The notes beneath the pieces are model-generated. The model made no database searches. It saw nothing but the letters and a program-made list of their open reading frames with translations, and had not been told where the DNA came from. DNA of 64,000 nt from Haematobia irritans (Eukaryota; Arthropoda; Insecta; Diptera; Muscidae): the NCBI RefSeq assembly GCF_050003625.1, contig NC_134397.1, positions 280,048,070-280,112,069 on the forward strand, read 5' to 3'. Each line of letters opens with the position of its first letter. Position 1 is the stretch's first letter. Of this stretch, positions 34,161 through 44,728 are shown in pieces. The position numbers and the translations under genes were made by a program.

Positions 34161-35363
34161 TTAAAAATCATGTATAAATTTAATCACCTCCTCCCACGTT
34201 CCCGGTAAATTTCAAGTAGATCGGCAATGTTTCAATTTTTCCCTTTAAAGGGACGTCACTTTCCCCGATACAATATCGTCAAACACCGTAGTGAATAGCA
34301 CCCCTAACCTTCCCTGAAAATTCTTGAAACTTTCCATCAAGTGTGGGGCAAGGAAGGTTGCCTCTTCGTTCATAACCTTCCCCCACTGCCTATGTAAATT
34401 TCAAGAAAACTTAAGAAATGTTTTTTTTGCAGTTTTAGAGGAGGACCTCCTCCCCGACTAAATATCGAAAAGTGATGTAGCGTATCTTTTGTAAACGTCC
34501 CAGAAAATGTCAAATTATAAGCCTAAAGGTGCGGCCTCTCTTCCGTCCAAATATCACAAAATCAGGTATCAACTATTAATATCGCAACCTCTCCCCAGTC
34601 CTCTGTAAATTTCAAGTAACTCGGTAAAGTTTAATTGTTTCTCTGTATGTACTTAAGAGAAGCGGATGTCTCCCTATGCCCTTTTATTTTTATTAAAAAA
34701 TCAGGAACCTGATATAAATTTCATAACCCATTTTTTCCGTAAAATTTCAGTCGGGGGAGTTTAGTTTTGTTTGTACTTTCAAAAAAAAAAAAAATCGGGC
34801 AAAGGGGTGGTCTCCGACCAAATATCGAAAAATAATGTAGCGGGCATTCAATGAAAATTTCAAGCAAATCGCATAATTTTGTTCCAAGTTTCAAAAAGTA
34901 GGGCAAGGGGGAGGTCCCCCTCCCCATCCACATATGAAATCATCAGGTACCCCATATTAATTCCATAACCTCACCACATGTTCTCTGTAAATCTCAGATA
35001 ATTTAGAGAATTTAAGTTTTTTCACTGTACTTTAAAAAAAAGTCGAACAAAGGGGAGGCTCCGCCACCAAATATCGAAATAAAAAGTAGCGGATCTTTGT
35101 CTAGATGCCAACCCCAATCTTCAATGAAAATTTCAAGCAAATCGGTCAACGTTGGTCCAATTTTCAAAAAGTCCGACAAAGGAGAGGTCCCCCTCAGCGA
35201 CCAGGTGTCAAAAAATTTTCACCACATGAACGCCCCCTACGATCTCTGAAAGTTTCAAGTAAATCGGTTCAGCCGTTTCGGAGAAAACTCGGAACATACA
35301 AACAAACAATCAAACAAACAAACAAATAAACAAACATAGAATGAATTTTATATATATAGATAT

Positions 35364-35999
35364 TGTTACGTTTTTATATTGAGGCGTATTTAATTACCCT
35401 TAATTATCGGGTAATTAAATACGCCTCAAACACAGATCTTTTCAAATAACGACAATCTACAATTTATTTGTTTAACTGATTGGTTTCACTTATGTGCTAT
35501 ACGATGTGTACTGTATAAACTTTAGCTTACGACTGACTTGACTGCTCTCTCCGCTAGGGGGTTTATATACCGAGATATGACGATTTCGAATGTTCTCGCT
35601 AATTGGCCTACAACCTTCGAGATTAAGCTACTACCTTGTAGATGTCGCACGGCGACATTGCACATATTTATCGACTTATGTTCATTGTCTCAGCTATCGA
35701 GAACTTTCTATGGGGCGTTATTTTACAGGTGATATGGCACACATACTTTTAGGCTTATTCTTATCTTGGCTAGTGCATTCTGGTCATATTACCGATAATT
35801 ATAACAGTAAAACAAAAGGTGTTACTTTTACAATGAACGATTGGAAAACTAAGAACACAACAGATGTCTAGAAAAGTACTAGAAAATAAAGAAATGACTC
35901 TAACAAGTTATGACGTAAATTTATCGTTACAATTCGAAATTTAAATGAACGGAAACTAATTTAAATAAACTTAAATCTAGAAATATCAAATTCGTAACA
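35364..35999 (+). mobile_element. Solo LTR of a retrotransposon
   Basis: A 636-bp unit starting TGTTACG and ending CGTAACA, with a 4-bp flank ATAT on both sides (35360-35363 and 36000-36003). TG...CA ends with short inverted repeats are typical of LTRs. A TATA-like GTTTATATACCG lies at about 35560 and AATAAA at about 35887. No internal retroelement sequence or second LTR is present, so this is a solo LTR left by recombination. The flank is AT-only, so the duplication is suggestive but not conclusive. The family could be BEL/Pao or Gypsy. Confidence 0.7.
35379..35429. other. Perfect 21-bp-stem hairpin at the LTR start
   Basis: TTGAGGCGTATTTAATTACCC (35379-35399) pairs exactly with 35409-35429 across a 9-base loop. 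It lies 15 bp inside the solo LTR. Confidence 0.85.
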
Positions 36000-36254
36000 A
36001 TATATTAAATGAAAGCAGACAAAGATTTCACTTTCTACCAGTGCTGGTAGAAAGCTATATCCAAAGCCACATATTCCCATATATTTTGGTATCTAATAAT
36101 TGAACGTTTGTTGACGCGGATGGGCGAATTTCGGGATCATATATGACTCAATCGGCCGAAATGTGTTGGTTTCTTCTGGGTTGTGCAAACATATGCACTA
36201 GCTGTAGAGTGGAGGTTCGAACTTAGTGTGCTTCCATTACAGTCGAATGCCTCC

Positions 36255-36296
36255 GATGTAAGGAAAAGTTTAAGCGATGTAAGGAAAAGTTTAAGT
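36255..36296 (+). repeat. 21-bp direct repeat, two copies
   Basis: CGATGTAAGGAAAAGTTTAAG occurs twice in immediate succession. Confidence 0.85.
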
Positions 36297-36299
36297 TTA

Positions 36300-37225
36300 A
36301 TTAACGGAAAATTTTAAGTAAAAATAAAAAAACTTAAACATAAACAGATCAGACGGTGTCTATCTGATAATGAAAAAGTGACATCATGCGCTGTCAAAAC
36401 AACAACCAGCGTAATGTGAACGTAATGTGTACGTTTTTATAAAAAAACGCTACCATGGCTCGAACCTAGATTGTCTTCTCCATACGCTCCACCGACGGAG
36501 TTGCTAACGAATATTTTAATACTTTTCATAGCCGAATAAAAACGAAAGCTTTTCATGAAATCGTGAACACCCGTACGCAAAACCGTGCTCTTCTCCTTTT
36601 ACGTACTTTTTTCTATTAGTGAATAGGCTAGCATTTAAAAGTACATTAAAGGCCCCGACTTTTCAACTTAAAATACGTCTTTGTTGACGATTTGGAATTA
36701 TACGAGTAATAGTTTTCAGTTTATGCTGGTTTTTGATAGTAGTTGTGTCAGATGGGCATGAAATGCATTTCTATTCAACAGCAACAATTCAATTTTAAAT
36801 AGCAATCAATGTGAATAAAAATGAGAATGCATCTCGAGTGTACCACGACGATCAATAATAACACCGGGGTCCACTGCACCATCATTATTCTTCATATCTA
36901 CTATGCCTTATTGTTATATTACAATCAACTATTAAACATTAATACCAAATGTTAAATGAAGAGAAACGTATACGAGTAATAGCCAACAAATAAATCAGAG
37001 TTGGTAATAAGGCAAAGCAAAATATGTTTCCATCTCCGAAGTGATAATGTCAATCAATAGCTTCAGTTAAAAGTACAACTGATAAAATTAAAATATGAGA
37101 TACAATTAATTTCCAATAATTGAAATTTGTTTAGATTAAGAAATTAATTGAAACAATTAATTTAACAAAGAAAAAAAATGTTTTCTTTTAGCACTGGATG
37201 CAACATTTGCATGGGTTATCCAGAT
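36300..37225. other. Stretch without gene
   Basis: No supported feature. 36750-37100 looks single-copy. Confidence 0.4.
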
Positions 37226-37228
37226 ATC

Positions 37229-37794
37229 GGGCCTTTTCGGAAACGCAGTGTTGCGCTGCAACTGCTGCGCATCACATTCATAATTGCAACATCCGGCAAC
37301 ACTGTGAGCGTCATATGTTCTAAAATGCAACAATGTAGCATATGTTGCGCAAACGTAATTAAAAACACGCAGTAAAAAAATGGCTGATGGAGAGAACGAG
37401 TAAGTATTAAAATTTTCAAATTAGTTTTTTTTTTTAATTATTATATTATATGTTTATAATATTTTTATTATATTTTCATAATTTTTTAGGGTAGAGGTTG
37501 ATTCCAAGACAACTAAATTAATAGTAAGAGCACGTTTGGATATGGAGGACGACTTTGCGTCAGGCCGAAAAAAGAATTCTTTGTTATGGAGCAAAGTGGT
37601 CGACAAAATTAAGGAAAATAAACCTGATTTCACACACACGAAGGAGCAGACATCTAATTCACAAATAAAATGTATTATATACTTTTCCATTTGTGGTGTT
37701 TTTGCGTTCTAAATTGCAAACAAAATATGCAACAAAAAAGCAGCTGCAACAGCTGATCGGCAAACAGCGCAACACTGCGTTTCCGAAAAGGCCC
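37229..37794 (+). mobile_element. Non-autonomous PIF/Harbinger-type element with ORF1 remnant
   Basis: A 566-bp element with perfect ~30-bp inverted repeats: left 37229-37258 starts GGGCCTTTTCGGAAACGCAG, and the right end 37765-37794 is its inverse. Flanked by the 3-bp duplication ATC (37226-37228 and 37795-37797). GGGCC-type ends and a 3-bp duplication fit PIF/Harbinger, and so does the Myb/SANT-like ORF inside. ATC is not the canonical TWA target, so another 3-bp-target group remains possible. Confidence 0.8.
37380..37712 (+). CDS. Two-exon Myb/SANT-like ORF of Harbinger-type element (truncated)
   Basis: Exon 1 is 37380-37399 (ATG, MADGENE start). The intron is 37400-37489 (90 bp), with donor GTAAGT and a T-rich acceptor ending TTTTTTAG. 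Exon 2 is 37490-37712, ending in TAA. The joined frame is 80 residues and stays open across the junction, which supports the splice model. Residues about 15-65 contain spaced hydrophobic and basic positions (LIVRARLDMEDDF, LLWSKVVDKI, then FTHTKEQ and SQIKC) resembling the Myb/SANT-like DNA-binding proteins encoded as ORF1 by Harbinger elements. In the family the domain normally continues for 20-30 residues past this point; here it runs out into terminal-repeat sequence. No DDE transposase is present. Such proteins bind the element ends and cooperate with the transposase in the nucleus. Whether this one is expressed is unknown. Confidence 0.55.
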
Positions 37795-37797
37795 ATC

Positions 37798-38271
37798 GTT
37801 GCACTGGTATTCTATCCAGAACATCTCATCAGTGCAAGTCCCGTCGATGTTGCCAGATTGTATTTTGATAAAGTAACGCCTCTTCGATTCACAATAGCAC
37901 TTTATTGTGACTAATTTATCGAAAAACAAGAAATTCAAAGTGGTACAGTGTCATAAATAATCGTAGCAGTAAATATTTATTACTAATTGGACCATTTCAT
38001 ACATTAAAAATGCAAGATTTCACTTCTTTTCTGTGATTCTTTTTAAACAGCTGATGACAGTGTTGCATATTTTTGGAGATGTCCTGGATAAACGAGTACT
38101 ATGTTTTCTTTTAGTCCTTCATGGCTTAGGGTATCGAGTGTTAAAAGAAAACAGCTCTATTGTTGTGTTCCAGTTACAAATTGCAAAATATTACCTGAAA
38201 TTACATAACTATTCTGAATTTTGTAGTTGTTCGTTCTATAATTGTTAAATTGACTTCAGTTAAAACAAGTA
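37798..38271. other. Stretch without gene
   Basis: No supported feature. The short frames (37693-37914 and 38033-38248) are not recognised. Confidence 0.4.
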
Positions 38272-38870
38272 AGTAAAGTTGAAAGTCGGGCGGGGTCGAC
38301 TATATCATACCCCAAACCACCCCTACTGAATTGTAGGGTATCGTTGGTATAGGTTTGGGAGATAAAGCGAAGTTCAATATTTATGAAAATTAAGGACACA
38401 TGTTTATGCGAGTACTATCTCAATCTGAACAGAAATTCCAGATCTTTGGAGCTATACTTGATTTATGTTAACATCTGCAGAGTTAGCATGCCATTAATAA
38501 TAATTCCATTATTAAAAAAAGAGGAAATCCCTCAATTAGTGTGGATAAAAATCCAAATTTGTAAAAATCGGCCAATATTATTATGTAAGAGCTAACATAC
38601 ATGTAAGTCTAAATACTATCGTCTAATATATCAAAATTTGAAATTTGTGTAACATTGGTTAATAAATAAGAGTATTATGGCCAAATTTGGGAAAATCGAG
38701 CGATACATATATATGGGAGCTATACCTAAATCTGAACAGTTAATAAAAAAGGTCAAAAATATGGTTATTAGGAATAAATTTTTTCAAAATCGGCCGACAC
38801 ATATATATGTGAGCTATATCTAAATCTGAAACAATTTGTATATTATTTTGCATGTTTCATTGATACCAGA
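38272..38870 (-). mobile_element. 153-bp-array type element, inverted partial copy
   Basis: The plus strand opens with AAGTAAGTAAAGTTGAAAGTCGGGCGGGGTCG-type sequence, the reverse complement of the element end seen at 27835-27855 and 63405-63436. Units with ATATATATGGGAGCTATACC follow at 38708 and 38808. The head is missing. Confidence 0.65.
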
Positions 38871-40034
38871 GAAGGTTACCTTGTGTAAAATTTGTGTTCG
38901 ATCGGTCAATTTTTTGATCACAAATTGTGTTTTTTTTGTGAATTCGTTTTACCATCTCTGGCTCATGAAAAATCTTGCAATATAATTCAATAGTTTTAGC
39001 TTGATGAATACGTTTTTAAATTGTTTTATTAAAATTGTTGTTATTGCCGTGTCCGCTCTATCGCGTCTGCTTCAATATCTTGATGATGATGATGTTATTC
39101 CTTTTGGGGTTTCTATTGCCAGCAATAATCATTCCAAACAATTACAATTGCTTATTGCCAATATCGTTGATGGCTTGACTTTTGTAGCAAACACGAATAG
39201 ATTAAAAGTTAATGATTTAAGAAAAAAGAGAGGGGAAAACAGCCGCAGAAATCGCAAAAGAAATTGAACCGTAGAAAATTAACTTTTACAATGTTGTAGA
39301 ATAGACATTGACTATTGTGGCAATTGTGTCATTGGCCTCTTTAATGCAATTGTTCTTGAGCAATGGAACCTAAAAACATCTTTGTATGCTTCGGACCAGG
39401 AAGCAATTTGGACAGAATAACAAAAACTTATGAATACATATTTAAATCTGCAGACAGCAGCAGCATTGAATGAAAAAAAAACAAAGAGGGGCATAATGGC
39501 AATATGGACAAATAAAATAATAAATTGGGTTAGATCCAGTATCCCATATGTTTCGGTGTAAAAAATTTATGTTTGGGACTCTATTTTTTAAGTACAAACA
39601 TATAAGTTGTGTTCCTTTACTCGTAGTAAAAAGGTAGTAAAAGAGAGAAATATTGAAAATCATCTCCGATTTCAAAATTTGTTAAATGTACAGGAACGAA
39701 AATATAGCAAAAAATAGTAAAAATGCCAAATAAAAAACAAAAGAAGTATTGTGATTTGAAAAAAAAAAATATTTTTTAAACAAGGAAACAGGTAAATTAC
39801 ATATTTTTATATCACAATTATTTTGACAAATAGTACTTTTTTCAATACTTTTTCACCCTGGTCAGTACCGTAGTACCCTCGCGAAAGATTTAGTACCTTT
39901 TGTGTAGACATTTTTAAGCCGATGTCAGATTTGTGGTACAATGGTTTTGACAAAATATTTTAATATTTTGAGAATGTCCTTTTTACAAGTTTGGCAAAAC
40001 AGATAAACCAAAACTATAAAAAAATATTATTTAC
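38871..40034. other. Stretch without gene
   Basis: 39000-39500 looks single-copy and holds a run of GAT codons (DDDD) in an 88-residue frame (39001-39267) that is not recognised. No exon can be supported. Confidence 0.4.
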
Positions 40035-40430
40035 AAAAATTTATTTCTTTTTGTCAAAATTTTATTTCTATAGAAAATTTTTTCGAAATGTTATTTCTAT
40101 AGAAAGTTTTGTCAAAGTTTTAGTTCTATAGAAAATTTTTTTCAAAATTTTATTTCTATGGAAAATATAGTCAAAATGTTATTTCTATAGAAATTTTTGT
40201 CAAAATTTTATTTCTATTGAAAATGTTGTCAAAATGTTATTTCTATAAAACTTTTTGTCAAACTTTTATGTCTATAGAAATTTCTATAGAACTTTTTGTC
40301 AAAATTTTATTTCTATAGAAACTTTTGTCAACATTTTATTTCTATAGAAAATTTCGTCAAAATTTCATTTCTATCGAAAATTTTGTCAAAAATTTATGTT
40401 TATTTATCTACAGAAAATGTATGAAGTACC
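40035..40430 (+). repeat. Array of ~29-bp TTTCTATAGAAA units, array 1
   Basis: About 13 degenerate copies of TTTCTATAGAAAATTTTGTC then AAAATTTTA, with the palindrome TTTCTATAGAAA in each. Spacing varies slightly. The same unit forms a second array at 54497-54845. Confidence 0.85.
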
Positions 40431-42061
40431 ATGGAGTACAATTGTGGCAATGTTATTACAGTACTACGGTAGTCTTTGTAAGCGGATACTAAAAAAATAT
40501 TTAAAATTGAGAATTTGACAAACAACATTTTGTTTTCTTTAAAATCCAGGAGCTCTTGACAATAAACTTCCAATGAAATTTTTGTTGGAATTTAGTGAAA
40601 GTACTTTTTCGCTCAAAAAAATACCTTTTTGTGCTTTCTTAAAAATTGTATATTCCATCCCTGGCGTGAGTACAAATATTTCTGGAATATGGCCAACAAT
40701 TTGAATAAATATATGCACATTGATAAATAACGAAATAAATCATTTCGTGGAATTTCGAAGGGACACTTTTTAAGTCCCTGTAGTAAAAAATATATGTTTT
40801 TTTTTCAGGCAAAAAAAAAATAAAAAACATACGTTACGGCCACACTGGACAAATGTTTGAAAAAAGAGTCAAGCCAGCAAACACTGTTAGAAGTCTAAAA
40901 TCGCGATTGGAATATTTTACAAAAACTAAGTGAAAATAATAATCGACCATGATCGCCATTGTATGGCGATTTAAAGAACCGGTTAAATTAAATTTGCCAG
41001 GGGCTTTCATTTTCCGCACAATTTCTAAATTTGTGAACCGATGTGCCGAACATTTTAACAATATTAATAGAAGAATATATTCAATGAAATTGTTAAAACT
41101 ATTACATCTTAAACATAGCAACAAAATAAAAGCACAATATATTTGAATAGCAGCAGAATAGCAGCAAAGGGCCGTACAAAGAAAAGGAAAAGTAGCAAAC
41201 TCAAATATGCATTAATTAATTAAGCTCTGTTACATTTTATGATAATTGCACAGCTTACAATTATTGTGGAACATCAAGGGGGTACAAGAGCGGAAGTATC
41301 CCTTTTAATAACTGTTTTTATTAACTTTATTATGTCGGTTTTACTCGAAAGGGGAGGTTAGGCTGCGTCTGCCTTCAAAGCTAAATCCCTGCTCTTGGAT
41401 TCATGAATATCCCAAAAGTATAGGCATTTTTAATGATATCTATAAGAGTCTACAAGGGTGTGGTGGTGGTGGTGTCTCCCGCACAATTACGCTTCATTCC
41501 ACTGAATTAAACATGGTGTGGTGCTCGTGAAGGACTCGCCATAATCCTGTATTCTGCGTATGCTGTGGCGTTATTAGATTCTCCAAACAGATGTCTGTGT
41601 ATTGGCTATGGGAGCAATCGCCTTCTTATTATGAGAACAATGATTCGACACCCTTTCAAACACTTCGTTTATGGCCAATTGCCATGCAGTTAGTGGTGCT
41701 TCGCTGATGCGATGGTTTGGAGGATAATATTGTGCTCAAATAAGCAACCACACAAACACACACACACAGATATTTGTTCCATTCTTGATATGGGGCTCGT
41801 GTGGGGGAATCCAATGTGAAAAACACATTACATTCGAAATTTATGTTAACATCAAGGCTTGCTGATTTCGATTGTGATTCTCATATTGTACTCTACACCT
41901 ATCTCAGGGCAAAAGAGTGGATGGGGGTATAAAAGCAAATATTGTGGTATTTATGAAAACAATTTGCAATGATTTTTATGTTCATTGTGAATACTGTGAT
42001 CTTGCACAGTGAAAGCTTTATCGTAATTGAAAATTTCGTACATCTAAGGTTATATTAAGGT
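40431..42061. other. Stretch without gene
   Basis: 41230-41900 looks single-copy and relatively GC-rich, with short GTG (41460-41475) and CA (41751-41768) microsatellites. No exon or RNA gene is recognised. Confidence 0.4.
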
Positions 42062-42160
42062 AGGTAGAGCCAATGTGAAACGCCGCTCGGTCTCGTCTAT
42101 AAACATGGGGCCCTTTGTAATTGAGCTAAAAATAGAATCGGGCAGTACTCATTGATTTCA
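42062..42160 (+). repeat. SINE body fragment, diverged
   Basis: CAATGTGAAACGCCGCTCGG, TCGTCTATAAA and AGAATCGGGCAGTACTCA follow the SINE order. Confidence 0.65.
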
Positions 42161-42502
42161 CACACGCAAAAAAAAACTAAGACATTTTTATTCTATAATA
42201 AGCCCGGTACTATGTTCCATTTTCGCGTTGAAATTTTGGCTGTTACTTTATTAAAATAGCTTAATTCAAAGCAGAAAATTTAACTCCATTGATACGCACT
42301 TTCCTTGTCGTCGAGATTTAACAGGAATATGTTTGTTTTCATGTATAATTTTGAATATTTCAGAAAGACTAATCGCGAAAATGAAGTGATTTTCAACTCG
42401 AAAACCAAACAGAGTACCGGCCTATACCCGTCGATTTCGTTTATATCAAACGGATGAACGAATGAATACAAAGACGTGTCACATTTGTGACTAACGGAGC
42501 TT

Positions 42503-42885
42503 CATGAAAATGGGGGATAGTAAAGTAAAGCCCAGAAGTAGCCGAGATAAACTAGGTCGCAGTTTGAGTCCAACCGGCTTCAAATTTGGTACAAGTTTCT
42601 GTGTAGTGTCAGAATAGAACCCTATTGATTTTGGAAGAAATCGGTTCAGATTTAGATATAGCTTCCATACATATCTTTCGCCCAGCATGGACTATGGGGC
42701 CTAATTTGCTTGAAATTAGTGTAGTCAAGTGTGGTAAATTTTTTTTTTTTTTGCACAGGGAGTAGAATATAGTAACTATGCACGTCAAATTTGATTGAAA
42801 TCGGTTCAGATTTCGATATAGCTTCCATATATATGTTTTTTTCAATTTTGGACAAAAATGTCCAAAAATACCCACATTTTCTTTA
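42503..42885 (+). repeat. 153-bp-array element fragment
   Basis: GGTCGCAGTTTGAGTCCAAC, then two units with GGTTCAGATTT.GATATAGC and CCATA.ATAT, matching 62830-63110. The head and tail are gone. The overlapping short minus frames at 42491-42890 are repeat-derived. Confidence 0.7.
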
Positions 42886-43217
42886 TACACACAAAGAAAA
42901 AAATCGTTTGGGAAACGTTTACCGAAAACGTTTCTCTTTTGTTAGAGTTTTTTGAATTGCTTCGAACATTTTAAACTTTTATCACCAAAAAAAATCGTTT
43001 GTTACAAAATTTTTATTTTTTCAAAAAAAAAAAAAATGTAATTTTTGAAACAACAACACAGTCCATTTCGTTTATATCAAACACTGTTCTTTTCTGACTT
43101 TAGGTCTTTAATAAGACACATTTTACAGTTCAAAATTTAATATACTACAATGTAATATTGAACATTTTTTTTCGGAATATTCCGAACATATCTGGAATGT
43201 ATGTAAAAAAAAACTTT

Positions 43218-43290
43218 GGTCGGAGCAGGGATCGAACCCACGACCCTTGGCATGCAAGTCGGACGTAGCAACCACTGCTCCACGGTGCCA
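43218..43290 (-). repeat. tRNA-like Pol III head, minus strand (73 nt)
   Basis: The reverse complement is 73 nt, tRNA length, with A-box-like TGGAGCAGTGG and B box GGGTTCGATCCC. It recurs at 62254-62326 and, damaged, at 29817-29883. The element context and imperfect stems favour a tRNA-derived SINE head over a working tRNA gene. Confidence 0.65.
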
Positions 43291-43403
43291 TACTAAACGT
43301 TTGTTTCTGTTAAATAAACTTTGTTTATTCGGTTCGTGGGCGCCGCAAGCTATGCTATATAAATATAACTTAAATGGATATTTATCTATTGATGGCCATA
43401 ACA

Positions 43404-43476
43404 GCGACATAGCTCAGTGGTTAGTGTGTTGGCTTACAAAGTGCATGGTCCGCGGTTCGATTCTCCGTCCAGGCGA
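43404..43476 (+). repeat. tRNA-like Pol III head, plus strand (73 nt)
   Basis: A box TAGCTCAGTGG and B box GGTTCGATTCT at tRNA spacing. Recurs at 62439-62512, and in deleted form at 24567-24626 and 29996-30045. Weak pairing of the acceptor and T stems argues against a functional tRNA. Confidence 0.65.
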
Positions 43477-43795
43477 AAGGTAACAAATTTTTAAAAATTT
43501 TTAAAATCGTATAATTTCTTCTACATTGTTGGTATTACAGGAAAAGGTGTTAAGAACTAAAAAACTTCGTGAATGTGAGGAAGATGTGAGGGAAAATGCA
43601 ATTAGCCAGAAAAAAAATTTTTTTGAGTTAGTCTTTATGAAATTGTTTTTACATCCTGGAAAAGAATAAACGTTTATCACAAAAAGTATGTACTTTTCTT
43701 CCAAATACACTTCCTTTCAACGAAACGCAAATGAGAAACGAACTTTATTTGTCTAAAATTTCGTTTGGGAGGAAAGAATTATTTTTTTGCGTGTA

Positions 43796-44728
43796 GGCTT
43801 AAGAAAATTTAATGTTGCTCTACTCACTGTGCAATTATTAGCGCAGTTATGGCACACTGGTGAACAACAAAGTAATTGTTCCGATGGAGTCTTGCATTGG
43901 CATAAAATATTAATTTCACAATGAGAATGAAAAGGAAATTAAATTTTTCCCCATCAATACTCCATCCATGCCCTGCGTTTCGTCATTGTTGGTGTTGTTT
44001 GCGTAATATGAGCTTACTATATGAGAGCTAAGAGTTTTTGTACAATAATCCAATCCAACAAATTGACTGAAAATGCCCAACCACCCAGACATACTCAGTA
44101 ATTCCCAACAGTTTAAGCCACAATTTATTGATAATTCAGTTTTGTCTTAAAGGTGCCGCATAATGATCACATACTACGCCAATCATGAGAGCTGTATGTG
44201 CGATATATTTATCTGTCTTGTATCAAACTATCAGGCAAATAAATACCAATCGGAAGAATCGCAGATTAATCGCATCGTGACTGATGAGATATGCAGACGT
44301 TTAGAGTTACTTAAGTGATGCAACATCACCACGTACATAATGTAATTTGCTGAAAAGCCATTTATTTCAAATTGAAATTGGATTTCAAAATGCCATTGCA
44401 GTGGTTTGCTGGTTGATTGGTTGGTTATTACGCCCATTGGTCTGTACAAATCAAATCGATCGATGTTTTATTGTCCCTTTTGGCACCCCTCTCAGCTCAA
44501 AATGATGATCTTAACCGCAAATCATTCAAATCTAAATGATCGCAGAGCCCATTAGAGGCGACTAACTAATTCAACCATTCCATTTCGACAAGGAAGTATG
44601 TTCAAATCGATCAAAGATCTCAATCGCCAATAAAACAAAATGAAAACCAAAACCGGGGCAAGTGAAATGTTTTTCATCTCAATCAAATATTGATATTGAT
44701 GAAAATCGAAAAAAAGTAACACTAACAC
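43796..44728. other. Apparently single-copy stretch, no gene
   Basis: Less AT-rich than the flanks, with a GGTTGATTGGTTGG run at 44409. No domain in any frame. Candidate conserved non-coding block, by inference. Confidence 0.4.

Larger units (their letters stand above)
33180..35361 (+). repeat. Large decayed repeat, family D
   Basis: Starts with CGTAACCCGGCCCGCTTCGC. It continues as diverged units, each with a GGGGAGGTCCCCCTCC-like block, CAAATATCGAAAAAT and AATTTCAAGCAAATCG. It ends CAGCCGTTTCGGAGAAAAC, then CAAACAAACAAACATAGAAT and TATATATATAGAT. Tails of this kind are common in insect genomes, but I cannot name the class with confidence. The inverted partner is at 12760-13930. It hosts the TTAA MITE at 34023-34160 and an internal 102-bp duplication. 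Confidence 0.65.
42888..43793. mobile_element. Composite element with two divergent tRNA-like heads (most complete copy)
   Basis: A 906-bp element flanked by TA (42886-42887 and 43794-43795). The ends are CACACAAAGAAAAAAATCG and the inverse of TTATTTTTTTGCGTG, imperfect inverted repeats of about 15-20 bp. Inside, in order: an AACAACACAGTCCATTTCG block, a TTCCGAACATATCTGGAAT block, a tRNA-like unit on the minus strand (43218-43290), an AT-rich spacer with CTATATAAATATAACTTAAA, a tRNA-like unit on the plus strand (43404-43476), and a 3' body with TAATTTCTTCTACATTGTTG and AAAGGTGTTAAGAACTAAAA. Other copies: 24310-24841, 29360-30303, 61790-62650 and an end fragment at 3058-3142. No protein-coding capacity. 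TA flanks suggest cut-and-paste mobility; the tRNA-like heads suggest SINE ancestry. Confidence 0.75.

Noticed and set aside
39001..39267. 88-residue ORF with a DDDD run
   Set aside because: The acidic run is a GAT microsatellite; the rest is not recognisable.
40035..40430. CRISPR-like array of ~29-bp repeats
   Set aside because: Units abut with no unique spacers, are degenerate, and lie in a clearly eukaryotic, transposon-rich context.
39690..40665. Possible hAT element (CAGGAACG... and ...CCATCCCTGG)
   Set aside because: The flanks do not show an 8-bp duplication and the ends are only loosely inverted.
43404..43476. Functional tRNA gene
   Set aside because: A- and B-box motifs and length fit, but stems pair poorly and the unit recurs only within the composite element, often damaged.
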